DNA of 64,000 nucleotides from Chitinophagaceae bacterium (GCA_016706055.1 JADJKL010000004.1:1-64000); one strand, 5' to 3'. Positions 39,033 to 48,784 are shown, numbered from the stretch's first letter. The notes: generated by a model from the letters alone, not told the origin. Made by a program: numbers and translations.

Positions 39033-39832
39033 GTGAATAAAAAAGCTCTATATGCAATAATGATGGCGTTGCTACTGCCATTGATTGCTTATTTTATTGT
39101 AAAGAATAAAGTGAAAATGCAATACATATGCCACGGCATTATTTGCCCGATTCCTTGTTACGGTTACAAAAAATGGCAAACGGGTAACTGATACAGTATG
39201 GCATCAACTTGCCGATTTCTCTTTACTAATCAGGAAGGAAAAAAAATATCACTCGACAGTCTGAAAGGAAAAATAATTATTGCTGACTTCTTCTTTACGC
39301 ATTGCCCTACCATTTGTCCAACGCTTACTGCCAATATGAAGCGTCTTGCAGAATCAATTCATAACGGGCAGCGAGTTGGCGACCAAACTAATAAGCAGAT
39401 ACATTTTCTTTCATTCAGTATTGATCCCGAAAGAGATTCGGTAGAGCGACTAAAATATTGGGCCGACCGTTTTCAGGTTGACCCTGAACAGTGGTGGTTG
39501 CTTACTGGCGAAAAGAAAGAAATTTATGACTACATCATCAATGAGTTGAAAGTCCTGCAGAAGATGGTATGGGAGTAGACTCTAACTTTATACATACCGA
39601 TTATTTTGTATTGATTGATAGCAACCGTTATGTGCGAGGCTATTATCATGGATTGGATACTGCAGAAGCATTGCCACAATTATCAAGAGATCTTGTGTTG
39701 CTGACGATGGAGAAAGATCCTAAAGCCAAAAGCTTCTTTGATGGTAAATTGCAAATAATGGCTGTAGCATTTTTATGTGCCATATTGGGTGTGGGCTTAC
39801 TCTTCTTCTTCTTTAGAAAAAACAAAAACTAA
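39033..39832 (+). CDS. SCO1/SenC-type copper chaperone, frameshifts
   Basis: About 267 residues. GTG at 39033 begins NKKALYAIMMALLLPLIAYFIVKNK, a membrane anchor. Breaks near 39105-39145, 39195 and 39560. The redoxin fold carries the copper-binding THCPTICPTL (CxxxC) and the later His in SNFIHTDYFVLID. A C-terminal membrane helix (about 240-262) is an addition common in Bacteroidota. Delivers copper to CuA of the oxidase. Stop overlaps the DUF420 start by 1 bp. Confidence 0.87.
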
Positions 39833-40414
39833 TGCTTGAACCTGTTTTAAAAAGAATGATAAAAAGCAAAGCTGCTTATTTTTATTTTCTCCATTATTGT
39901 ATTTACTGCCATTACCTTGTTAGCCAGAGTAAAGCTTGAGGTAAACTTGGGATTTGATGTACACCTGTTTGCTAAAGCAAATGCTTTAATCAATTCAGTA
40001 GTTGCAGTTTTATTGATTGTGGCATTGATAGCTTTTAAATCTAAAAACTACAAGCTGCATAAAAATATTATGATGACAGCCATGTTGCTGTCCATACTTT
40101 TTTTAATTAGCTATATCTGTCATCATTTATTTACGGCTGAAACAAGATTTGGCGATACAAATCTCGATGGTATTATTTCTGAAACAGAGAAAGCAGCTGT
40201 GGGTAGCAGCCGAATTATCTATTATATTATTTTGGGTACGCATATACCATTAGCCGGTATCATTCTTCCTTTTATTCTCTTCTCTGCCTATCGTGGCCTG
40301 ACCGGCGAATTTGAAAAACATAAAAAACTTGTTCGCATTACATGGCCTATTTGGTTTTATGTTGCGGTAACGGGAGTTATTGTTTATTGGATGATTAGTC
40401 CGTATTATGGCTAA
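39832..40414 (+). CDS. DUF420 membrane protein, one or more frameshifts
   Basis: About 193 residues. ATG at 39832 begins LEPVLKK; the frame shifts near 39860-39880 and then reads FTAITLLARVKLEVNLGFDVHLFAKANALINSVV to 40414. Five membrane helices and several conserved His (DVHLF, HKN, CHHLF, THIPLA) that in relatives may bind haem or copper. The family is encoded with cytochrome oxidases and is thought to help assemble them. Probably the last gene of the respiratory region. Confidence 0.85.
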
Positions 40415-40478
40415 TCAAATTGCCTAGCTTTAGGTTTCTTCTTAACTAAAAAGATTTTAATTTGATTATTCAGAATTG

Positions 40479-40544
40479 ATGCACTATCCATGCATCATCT
40501 ATGTACTATCCATGCATCATCTATGTACTATTCATGCATTATCT
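40479..40544. repeat. Three tandem 22-bp repeats
   Basis: Units at 40479-40500, 40501-40522 and 40523-40544 are near-identical; unit 2 is ATGTACTATCCATGCATCATCT, itself made of two related 11-bp halves. Few substitutions separate the units. The stretch 40415-40784 has no gene; besides this array it holds a CAGTAGTACTACGG palindrome at 40612. Confidence 0.85.
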
Positions 40545-40611
40545 ACAATGTGTGGCAAATAGTGAGTAGCTAATGGGTAGTGGGAAACTGCCAGTCCCCT
40601 ATTTATAAAAA

Positions 40612-40625
40612 CAGTAGTACTACGG
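40612..40625. repeat. GTAGTACTAC palindrome, copy 1
   Basis: CAGTAGTACTACGG; the inner GTAGTACTAC is a perfect palindrome. It matches three more sites at 48024, 55278 and 58187. It lies about 160 bp before a small secreted peptide gene. Confidence 0.6.
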
Positions 40626-40784
40626 ATAAAAACCGTAGCAATCACCTTGACTTGTGTATATACATGGAATATCTTGCTATTGTTCATTACCGCTTTTACA
40701 ATGCGCATTGCGAACCCGGAACAGGGGAAGCTGAAAACCTGTAGAAAAGAGTAAGCGAAATTTTATAAATTAAATTTTTATACA

Positions 40785-41121
40785 ATGAAAAATATTTGTT
40801 TGGGCTGATAGCCCTACTACTTGTTGTAGCCGGAAGTGCATTTGTTTCGCAAGGCCATAATGCAAAAGTTACCGATACCGTATGGTTTGAGTATGATCCT
40901 ATTAATGGAAACGGACCAACCGATCCTGCCAACTATGTAGAGACAGGTGAGAACCCAGTTTGTAGCATGACAGAAGGAGAATTGTGTTCCGTTTTGCTGA
41001 AGCTGATGACAATACCGGAAGCGTTGGCAATAGAAAACCCTTGGCTACCAGTTTGAGTACCATTAGTTCAACCTATGGATTTGATGACTATGAAGATGGT
41101 GTAATACACCTGAGAGATTAG
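40785..41121 (+). CDS. Small secreted peptide, DUF6520-like, frameshifts
   Basis: About 112 residues after restoring one base in the TTTG region near 40798 and another near 40995. The start KNILFGLIALLLVVAGSAFVSQG is a clean signal peptide; the mature part has two Cys (NPVCSMTEGELCSV) and an acidic tail ending EDGVIHLRD. The layout (signal, short acidic domain, paired Cys near the end) is like DUF6520 proteins of Bacteroidota, but I am not certain. It converges with the SusD-like gene and is followed by a terminator. Confidence 0.6.
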
Positions 41122-41129
41122 TTTGAAGA

Positions 41130-41160
41130 AAGCTACCATTTTAAAACGGTAGCTTTTCTT
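41130..41160 (+). terminator. Rho-independent terminator between convergent genes
   Basis: AAGCTACC (41130-41137) pairs with GGTAGCTT (41148-41155) and the inner AT-rich bases also pair; TTCTTTTTTC follows on the plus strand. It is 8 bp past the small peptide stop. Confidence 0.8.
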
Positions 41161-41165
41161 TTTTC

Positions 41166-42511
41166 TTACCGGACATTCTGCTGCAAACCGGATATTGCAA
41201 TTACTTCTGTCGGTATATAAAAAGTATAACGAGGGCTGTTTGGTAATAATTGAAATAGCTGGTTATTAATTTTCCTATACAATGTTTTTCAAATTGAGTT
41301 TCTTTGTTGAGCCTTCGTAAATCAAACCAACGAAGCCCCCGAATAACCAATTCCTTTCTTCTTTCTTGTAGCACTTTGTTTAATGCCTCGACTGCATTTG
41401 CTGCTGTATAATTTACACAGAAGCCTGTTGCCCACCTTGTTTTCAATAATCGATTGAGGTCGTTCATTGCTGAATCTTTATTACCAGCTCTTGCTGCTGC
41501 TTCTGCTCTTATCAGATATACTTCGTCAACCGCAATGCCGTTAAAGTGTCTTGATTCAATGTTGCCATCATAACTGCCTTTGAAACCAAATGTGTTTGTA
41601 CCATTGCTTTTGAAGAAAAGAGATTTTCGCAGATCTTTCGCCTCGTAAGAAAGATATAATACTGAATCTATCCTCATATTATTTACGCCAAGAATAGAGG
41701 TGGTCGACATTATGGCCTGGAATATGACTTCAACATTCAATCTTGGAAAAGGTGCTGAAGAGGAAGCACTCAATGTGTTATAATCAATCAGGGTATTATA
41801 AAGCTGTAAGCAAGAGTCGGCATATAAACCAGCCTTTGGATAATCCTGCATTGCCATATAGCAACGGGCCAGTGCTGCATAAGCAGCAGGCTTGGATGGT
41901 CTTGAGGCAGGAGGGTTTGCTACAGGTAATAATTGTGCCGCCAGCTTTAGGTCGTTTAGAATCTGGTCGTAGGTTTGTTGTAGTGATGGTCTGAAAATTG
42001 GTTCGCTGATACTGCTTGTTAATCTTAATGGTATACCCAATTGAGAAGTTGCCAGATTTCTATCATAGGGTTCTGCAAATATCTGGACCAATTCGAGGAA
42101 TGTGTATCCTCTATAAAATAAAGCCGACCCTTTTATCCTATTCTTGACAGGGATATCTGCTGCATCCGTTTCAATTTTTTCCACTAATTCCAGTGCTGTA
42201 TTCGCATAAATTATCGTGCTATAGGACAGCCTCCAATCGTTAAAGGAGGTGGCGTTTTGCAACCAGGGATATGTTTGCTGATTTGCTTCTGATATAGAAT
42301 TGTAATAGGCGTCAGTTAAATAATAATCATCATCAGACTGGGCTGGCAAGGCCATATGTGACTGATTCATGGTGCCGTAGTTGTCGAGCATTGCCTGTGC
42401 ATCCTGTAATGTTTCCGGTATCACATTTTCTTTATCTGATTTTAGATCGAGGTATTTTTTGCAGGATGTAATTAATAATAACATGGCTGCGATATAAAGT
42501 GTTGTTTTCAT
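41166..42511 (-). CDS. RagB/SusD family outer-membrane lipoprotein, one frameshift
   Basis: About 448 residues. A lipoprotein signal is present (IAAMLLLITSC near residue 17). The SusD fold shows as TPR-like helices with the motifs RIKGSALFYRGYTFLELVQIFAEPYD, SKPAAYAALARCYMAMQDYPKA and the late ELVIRGLRWFDLRRLNKE. One A is missing near 41285; restoring it gives TLYRKINNQLFQLLPNSPRYTFYIP and the stop at 41166. It binds the substrate for the SusC-type channel encoded just upstream. Substrate unknown; the protein is shorter than carbohydrate-specific SusD proteins, which is usual for this subtype. Confidence 0.85.
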
Positions 42512-42539
42512 TATTTAATTTTAATTGAATGAATTTTTA

Positions 42540-45500
42540 TCAAAGTGTAATTTTTGTGCCAATGGAAAATGCCAATTGTGGCGGAAGTTCGTTACCGAAA
42601 TCAGGGTCGAGTCCGGCTTTGTTTGCCCTCCAGATAATTCCAAGATTACTTATGTAGGTATAGACCTGCCATTTCTTAATTAATTGGTTTCTTTTTTTAT
42701 TTTCCTTCATGGTCCAGCTAAGGTTTATATCCTGCCAACGTATATGGTCGGCTCTTTCAACAGTAGCTGTTGAGTACTGGTAGAATGCATCCCTTGCGGA
42801 AGAAGCAGGATAGGTCATGGAAGGAACGGAAGTGAATTGTTCATCACCGGGGTTTTGCCATCTTTATAATAATCGCTATGCCCAAGCCAACTATTGTATA
42901 ATGAATTGTAACTAATTGCTGACCTACGAAACCAGTAACCGAACCTGTAACCAATGTTTGTAGAAATGGTAAATCCTTTGTATGAAACTGACGGCATTAT
43001 ATTACCAAAATATGGAGGACGGGTAGTGCCACCGAGAACCATATCGTTCCAAGAAGTAGTACTGTTTATGAGAAAATAGTTTTTACTGATGGTATCGTTC
43101 ACCATTCCGATGGGGTCGCCTGTTTGTGGATCGAGCCCCAAAATTTATAACTTATCAGTGCATAGGGGTCATTGCCTTCAATAGGTGTAATAACATAACC
43201 ATAACCTACCCTGCCTCCTTTATTCGCTGATTCGTTTAAATATTTTTCAATTTTATTTCTATTGTATGCGAATAACAATGCTATGTCTAATCTCAATGCT
43301 TTATTAATCAGCTTGCTGTTTAATTTTATATCAACACCATTGCTATTGAGTATTGCTACATTTCTGGTAACTATATTTCCCGGCAAGCCCAGCGTAGGAT
43401 CTACGGGTGTTGGCGACAATAAATCCGTTGCTTTTTTCCGGTAGTATTCAATGCTACCGGAAAGGCGATTATTTTTTACTAAAAAATCGATGCCCCAGTT
43501 TATTGTTCTGATTTTTTCCCAACGCAAATCGGGGTTCCATGCGGTGGAAAGAACTGCATAGCGAATAAATGTTGGCGATATTCCGGAGCGGTAACCAATG
43601 ATTGGGAGGGAAGTAGTACTGTTATCTATATTACCACTGTAGCCATAGGTGAAACGTAAACGGAGTGAAGACAAGGCTTTCCATTTGTAAAATTTTTCAG
43701 TGGACATATTCCATGCAGCACCTGTAGACCATAACGGTGTCCATTTGTGATTTGTATTTACACCAAATAAATTGGAAGCATCTTTTCTTGCACTGGCTGA
43801 GAATGTGTAGCGGTCGTTTATGGAACCGATGAGATTTGTATATAGCGATACAAAACGGTTGGTGACATCATCATACCCTTGATAAGCGGGGATAGATGAT
43901 GAACCAAAGTTGCCATACAGCTGAACTGCATTGATATAATCTACCTGCGAAAATGTAAGCAAGTTATCATCGTACCCATAAGCCCTAAAATTTTCCCCTG
44001 TGAAATGCGTCTGTCGTATTTCGGCTCCGGCAATTGCATTGAGTCTATAGATTTTTTTCCAAGTGTTATTATAATTTAGCTGGCTGCGGACTGCATAACC
44101 TAAGGTGTGACCGCTATTGTTATCGAGAATGCCACCCAACGGAATATTATTTTTAAGTGTAGCTCCATTTAGCTGTGTGTAGCGGTTAATTAAGTTTCTG
44201 GTGCTGTAGGTTTTTATTGATCGGTATGAATGCTGCTGACTGTTATCATCCTGCAACTGTGTATTAATGATTAGTGATAGACTGCGGTTTATATTGTACT
44301 TAATATTTAATCTTAGCAACACTGCTTTTGTAATTGTAGCATTGTCTGCCAATTTCAATTCGTCCAAAGGATTGTATTTCCAATCCAGCAAACGGCCTGC
44401 ACCAGCCGTATCAATAAAAGGCATTCTGTAATCTTTTAGCAGTGGTATTGCATTTCTATTTTCATCTACCAAACGGGCATAGGGATAGATGACAGCTTTG
44501 CCACCGCCGGGAGAAAGTGATTCGATACCATTCTTTTCTATATTGCGCCATGTGTAGTTGATGGCTGTTTGAATTTCGAGATGGGGAATGGGACGGAAGT
44601 TTGCGGTAGCAGAAAAAGTGGCTCTTTGATTTTTTGTCTCCAAGCAGTTCTGCAAAAGACCTATCGAAACCTAGATTGCACTGATAGTTAAACAAGCTGC
44701 TACCACCTGACCAGTTTAGTGCATACTGATCTCTGAACTGATTGCGACGCAGGTACTTCATAATGTCAGGTCTTATATCCTGATTCAAGAATGCATTGAT
44801 ATTATTATCGGCTTCTGTTTGTGTAATCAAGCCTGCTCGTTGTTGCGATAAAATTTCTACGACGGGAGAAATAACGGGACGGGATGTTGTGTTGTTTAAT
44901 GCGCCATTGTAGAAGCCTGTATTGAATAAATTTTTTTCTATGCTGATAAAGTCGGCAGCGGGAATAAAGTTTCTGTCTTCCAACAGATCTTGCTTCTTTT
45001 GAAAAGAAGTGTTGTAGTTAAATGATAGTGATGTTGGATGATTATAGTTTGCTTTTTTAGTGGTAATGATGACGCCGTTGCCAGCACTTGCACCCCATAC
45101 AGCGGCTGCGGCTGCATCTTTGAGTACCGTTATGCTTTCCACATCATTAGGATTTATATTACTGATATCTCCTTCATAAGGAAAATTATCCAAAATGACC
45201 AGTGGTGCAGATGCTCCCGGACGCAATGTGCTTAGCCCACGAATGTAGATACCTTCTGACCCAACATTTTTTGTAAAGAAAGCTCCTTGTATTTGTCCAT
45301 CGAGGCGGCTAAGTATATCCGGTGATATGACTCTGTTAAATAAAGTGTTGTCCATTTTTTCGAATGAGCCAGTTGTTTTGCCTTGCTCTATTTGCTGGTA
45401 GCCGGTGGAGACGATAACATCGGATAAGGTTGTTATTTTTTTTGAGAGGATGATTGTTAGCGGTTGGATGTTTGATGTTGGAAGTTGTTCCAGTGCAATA

Positions 45501-45747
45501 GTTTTTGTTTCATAGCTGATGGCAGTGATGGTGAGGGAGTCTGTGAAAGGTGAATAGGGAGTAGTTAGTAGGGAGTGAGGAATGGTGAACTCTCCATTGT
45601 TGTTGGTGATTGTTTTTTGCCGGTGCTTTTTATGGTGATAGTGGCGGCGGGAATGGGTTCGTTGTTTTCGTTAACTTTACCGGTGATGGATTGGGAGAAG
45701 GTGGAAAGTGTGGTTAGGGAAAGTAATATTATTAAGATGTGTTTCAT
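42540..45747 (-). CDS. SusC/RagA family TonB-linked outer-membrane receptor, several frameshifts
   Basis: About 1,069 residues expected. The ATG at 45747 starts a signal peptide (KHILIILLSLTTLSTFS) and a carboxypeptidase-like regulatory domain (SITGKVNENNEPIPAATI). The plug begins with FNRVISPDILSRLDGQI and shows GIYIRGLSTL...LVILDNFPYEGDISNINPNDVESITVLKDAAAAAVWG, the SusC hallmark. The barrel ends at 42540. Frame breaks near 45605, 45350, 44640, 43140 and 42815. No STN domain, unlike the receptor at 62.4 kb. Forms the uptake pair with the SusD-like protein 28 bp downstream. Confidence 0.87.
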
Positions 45748-45764
45748 GTTAGCAGGTTTAAGGC

Positions 45765-45797
45765 CCCCTCCAGCTCCCCTCAAGGGGGAGGGTGAGG
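45765..45797. repeat. CCCCCTCC...GGGGGAGGG hairpin of a dispersed repeat in the SusC leader
   Basis: CCCCCTCC and GGGGGAGGG pair around a 12-base loop just upstream of the SusC ATG, followed by TGAGGTG. It resembles the element at 22449-22470 and could hide or stabilise the receptor mRNA start. Confidence 0.5.
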
Positions 45798-45847
45798 TGC
45801 GTTTATAATATGAAATGTATATTGATATAGTTGGAGTACTGCGAGAG

Positions 45848-45922
45848 CTACACAGGATTTTTGGGTTTTTTGGCGAACTGGGTTTTGAGCAGGTGCCATT
45901 GTGAATGGAAGTGAATTTTCAT
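45848..45922 (-). CDS. Conserved small peptide A (24 residues)
   Basis: ATG at 45922, TAG at 45848-45850. It shares the C-terminal core HLLKTQ(F/M)AKKPKNPV and the first residues M(K/R)I with a 25-residue peptide at 47308-47385. Over the 16 shared codons including stop, six differ only synonymously, one changes the residue, nine are identical. That pattern is expected for translated sequence. The peptide is very basic (five Lys in the last eleven residues) and lacks a signal peptide. It lies 100 bp upstream of the SusC gene, same strand. Function unknown; could be a leader peptide or signal. Confidence 0.65.
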   Translation of the reverse strand: MKIHFHSQWHLLKTQFAKKPKNPV

Positions 45923-45967
45923 AAATTTTTTTAGTGAATGGTTAGTGGTGAATGGTGAATAGGGACC

Positions 45968-46246
45968 TCATCCCGGGCCTTTCCTTGAAGAAAAGGGAGG
46001 TTGCGTACGGTATTGTTGTTGCCGTATTGCTAATGCCTGCTCTTGCAGCCATTGGTGGCAAAGTGTACGGGTGGTTGTTTTTAAAAAATTATGTATGTCT
46101 GTTGCTGTTAGTAGTTCTTCTTTTTTGTTCCAGCATTGCACTAATGCTTTTGCGGCGATGTTTTTTATGATGCAGCGGGCAAAGCGGTACAGTGTGGGAT
46201 GGTATTGCTGAACGAGGACGGTGAATATGGTGAGGGATTGGTTCAT
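45968..46246 (-). CDS. Short ECF sigma region-2-like protein
   Basis: 92 residues. LYRFARCIIKN...AKALVQCWNKKEELL...IHNFLKTTTRTLCHQWLQEQ is aligned by eye with ECF sigma region 2 (LYRFAxxxLKN-x-A-x-D-I-V-Q-E-x-F-x-x-L-W-x-x-R-E-x-L). The segment that binds the -10 element has lost its usual acidic residues, and region 4 is absent. It overlaps the end of the upstream redoxin gene by a few bases, so the two are coupled. It could be a degenerate sigma factor or an adapted regulator of the receptor operon. Confidence 0.55.
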   Translation of the reverse strand: MNQSLTIFTVLVQQYHPTLYRFARCIIKNIAAKALVQCWNKKEELLTATDIHNFLKTTTRTLCHQWLQEQALAIRQQQYRTQPPFSSRKGPG

Positions 46247-46255
46247 GAGGAATGG

Positions 46256-47244
46256 TTAGTGGTGAGTAGTGAATGGGAAGTGGGTTGATGGTTGTAGTTG
46301 TTTAATACTGAGAATTGGTTTTGGGTTTTGGATAAGCTTTGTTTGCAGGCCGAAACGGGTATCAAAATCGTTGCGGATATATTGTAGGCATTGTTGCTGC
46401 GTGTATGTGGCAGGAAAAGAAGCTTCGTAACAAAGGTGTTTGTTGCATTCCATTGCTGGTGGAAATCTTTTTGTTTATTGAAAATGAAACGGGTGCTGTC
46501 TGTTACCATTAGCGAAAGCTGCTCTTTTGGTAATGCGATGGGCAAGCCCACTGTTTTGCAATAGATCTGTGTAAGTGAATAATTGATGATGCGGAACCAA
46601 TGACGACCCGTTGCCGTATCTACACCTTGCCTGAAACGATGCGGAATATTTTCTTTGTATGGTAGCAGGACTGAACGAGGCGGCTCCGCTGCTGCCACTG
46701 GTGGAAGTAATGAACTACTGTAATCATATTCTATGTTATCTTTTTTGACGGGCAGCGACAGTGGCCTGCCTGCCAGCAGTGTTTCTATATTGTTGGCTGT
46801 AATGTAATCGGTACGAGTGATGGCTGCTACTCTGTTTTTATAGACCCAAACGATATGCGAAATAAACTGGTGTGGAAAGAAGGATTTTAAAATGCTGTCT
46901 TGTGCCAGGATTGGGAAGCGAATGCTTTTACCGAACTTATTTTTTTTGTAAGCTTTTATTTTTTCTGGTTTATCGGGAGTAACAAGGATAACTGAAAAAC
47001 CATATTGCCTGCTGAGTGAATCTATCTTAGGTAAGGCATGTAAACAAGAGATGCAGCCCACCGACATGAAGTTAATTAGCAAGGAACTGTCTTTAAACTG
47101 TGCCAATTGTAATGATGTTGCCGAATGATTAATAAGGTTTGGCAGGTTAACACCAGGGAACCTGTCGCCTATTTGCAAAGGTTGCTGTTGTGCCCTGCTT
47201 ATTAATGCGCATAGCAGTGCCCATAAACAAAAAAGAGATTTCAT
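46256..47244 (-). CDS. Redoxin (TlpA-like) protein with C-terminal extension, one frameshift
   Basis: About 329 residues. A signal peptide (to about residue 19, SRAQ) is followed by a thioredoxin-like domain (25-155): SSLLINFMSVGCISCLHALPKIDSL, with the redox pair as CISC, and PILAQDSI. The C-terminal half (residues 190-329) is specific to Bacteroidota redoxins encoded with SusC/SusD; restoring the frame near 46440 gives YEASFPATYTQQQCLQYIRND and the stop at 46256 instead of a frame ending at 46243. Periplasmic, likely reduces disulfides of surface proteins. Confidence 0.75.
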
Positions 47245-47307
47245 TTGCAGGTATTTAGTTAAACGAATAGTTGTTGATTAATTGAGAATAGGAATGCAGC
47301 AGCCTAT

Positions 47308-47385
47308 CTACACTGGATTTTTTGGCTTTTTGGCCATTTGTGTTTTGAGCAAGTGAAGCTCTTTGTGGAGATAATAAATTCTCAT
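47308..47385 (-). CDS. Conserved small peptide B (25 residues)
   Basis: ATG at 47385, TAG at 47308-47310. Same core as peptide A at 45848-45922 (HLLKTQMAKKPKNPV), preceded by a short aromatic part (MRIYYLHKEL). It lies 64 bp upstream of the redoxin gene on the same strand, just as peptide A lies upstream of the SusC gene. The two copies are diverged at the DNA level mainly at third codon positions, which argues for selection on the peptide. Function unknown. Confidence 0.65.
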   Translation of the reverse strand: MRIYYLHKELHLLKTQMAKKPKNPV

Positions 47386-47462
47386 TGACAAAATGTATTG
47401 TTCAATGAATCTCACTTATGTGGGTAGTAAAATATGGGCCTTACCAACCATTGCCCTGAATT

Positions 47463-47576
47463 GACAGCCAAGAAAATGGAATTACGGTAAGACCCATATC
47501 TCATTTGAAGATACAAAAATAGCATCCCCAATTAGACATGGGCATTTTAACTTACCGTCTCGCCTTCTTGGCTGTC
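47463..47576. repeat. Long-range inverted repeat in a gene-free stretch
   Basis: GACAGCCAAGAA and ACGGTAAG of the left arm (47463-47491) are complementary to CTTACCGT and TTCTTGGCTGTC of the right arm (47551-47576), with non-matching bases between the two blocks and a 59-base loop. The stretch 47386-47699 has no gene that I can support. It may be an RNA structure or the ends of a lost mobile element. Confidence 0.55.
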
Positions 47577-47699
47577 ATACTTTGGACAGCGAGACTCTTT
47601 AAATTAATTGCACCTTATTTTTTATTTCATACTATATTCAAATACGAATGTTGAATTATAAAATTCTATCGAAACACAAGATAACAAAGTTTTTTGAAA

Positions 47700-47719
47700 C
47701 ACGGTCAAATATGACCGTG
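47700..47719. promoter_or_regulatory. Perfect 20-bp palindrome upstream of the XRE gene
   Basis: CACGGTCAAATATGACCGTG; 8-bp arms around AATA. It lies 50 bp before the XRE regulator, where an autorepression operator would be expected. An AT-rich stretch follows. It could also be a terminator, but no gene precedes it. Confidence 0.55.
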
Positions 47720-47769
47720 AATATTTTTTAAAAAAAATACACCTTGACTTTCAATTAGGAAAGGGTGTA

Positions 47770-48011
47770 ATGACAAAAAAAGAAACCGAAATACTAAAAA
47801 AGAAGTTTGGAGAAAATCTTCAGAAATTAAGGGAATCTAAGAAATTATCTCTTTTAAAAATGTCATATAATTGTTCAATTGATGAGAGTAAAATCTCTAA
47901 GATAGAGCATGGGCAATTTAATATAAGCCTCTCAACAGTAATGGAACTTGCCAAAGGTTTAGATGTCCCACCAAAAAGCTTTTCGATTTTGAGTTTAATT
48001 TTGGAGATTAA
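47770..48011 (+). CDS. XRE family helix-turn-helix regulator, one frameshift near the end
   Basis: About 80 residues. KKFGENLQKLRESKKLSLLKMSYNCSIDESKISKIEHGQFNISLSTVMELAKGLDV is a complete XRE HTH domain. As read, the frame runs to 48042 with an odd hydrophobic end; adding one A in the run near 47975 gives KKLFDFEFNFGD and a stop at 48011, the usual ending of this group in Bacteroidota. Probably controls its own expression through the palindrome at 47700. Confidence 0.85.
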
Positions 48012-48023
48012 TCATTTCACAAA

Positions 48024-48041
48024 TACCGTAGTTCTACGGTA
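48024..48041. repeat. CCGTAGTTCTACGG palindrome, copy 2
   Basis: TACCGTAGTTCTACGGTA; 8-bp arms are perfectly complementary. Same family as sites at 40612, 55278 and 58187. Lies just past the XRE stop and 44 bp before the OB-fold gene. Confidence 0.6.
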
Positions 48042-48084
48042 GAAATTCAAGTAAAGAATGTTTCCTTTGTTTTAAATCTTTAGT

Positions 48085-48445
48085 ATGAAAAAAATCTTGA
48101 TTACAATTCTTGTATCAGCCTATAGTTTTCTTACCTACTCTCAAACTACAATTAAGCTAGAAGATATTACTAAACATGTTGGTGACAGTGTAAAAGTATG
48201 TGGTAAAGTTTATGGCATTCGCTTTATGGAGCAATCGAAAAACCAGCCGACCTTATAAATGTTGGTGCTGCTTATCCTAATCAATTGCTGACTGTTGTGA
48301 TATGGGGTGATGTGAGAAGGAGTTTGAGAAAACACCTGAGGAACTATTTACTGATAAGGAAGTTTGTGTGACTGGAGTTGTTGAGTTGTATAAGGAGAAG
48401 GCGCAAGTGGTAGTTAAAAACATAGCAGAAATTAAACAGTTATAA
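48085..48445 (+). CDS. Exported OB-fold-like protein, two frameshifts
   Basis: About 120 residues after joining. The signal peptide KKILITILVSAYSFLTYSQ is followed by IKLEDITKHVGDSVKVCGKVYGIRF...TVVIWGDVRR...DKEVCVTGVVELYKEKAQVVVKNIAEIKQL, the beta-barrel pattern of small periplasmic OB-fold domains. Breaks near 48260 and 48318. Such proteins bind nucleic acid or ligand; here the role is unknown. Confidence 0.65.
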
Positions 48446-48475
48446 ATCCTAGCTAGTAAATTATCAATGTTACTA

Positions 48476-48604
48476 ATGACAGAAAAGCAAATTGAAGAAC
48501 AAATTCACATTATCAAAAAGGCGACGGAGAATGCTTTAAAAAGTAAAAAGACGACTTTACGATTTTTAATTGAGGCAGGAATTGTCCGACAAGAACATAT
48601 CTGA
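48476..48604 (+). CDS. Tiny conserved hypothetical protein (42 residues)
   Basis: MTEKQIEEQIHIIKKATENALKS starts a helical protein with the repeated spacing E/Q-I-x-x-I-K-K-A-x-x-x-A-L-K-S-K, ending in LIEAGIVRQEHI. This resembles the small KEALKSKESALKFL-type proteins scattered through Bacteroidota accessory regions. A second ATG at 48467 would add three residues. Confidence 0.55.
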   Translation: MTEKQIEEQIHIIKKATENALKSKKTTLRFLIEAGIVRQEHI

Positions 48605-48784
48605 GTAATTTTATCAGAGTCTTGCAGGCATTTGTAGTTCCGACGGGATTGTTTCTTTATTATTCTCGCTTAAAGGAGGGATGGCGTAATGGATGTATTT
48701 TGTGAAAGAAATATCAAATTAGGTTAATTTAATACACTTAATAAGCAGTATTTTAAGGTAAAAAAAATGATTCAGGTAAAGAAA
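48605..48784. other. Gene-poor stretch
   Basis: No coding sequence that I can support. A frame around 48620-48700 reads FVVPTGLFLYYSRLKEGWRNG on the plus strand, which looks protein-like but has no start and is quickly closed. It may be a fragment of a lost gene. Confidence 0.35.

Noticed and set aside
40479..40544. CRISPR-like array
   Set aside because: The units are directly adjacent 22-bp repeats without spacers, and there is no cas gene.
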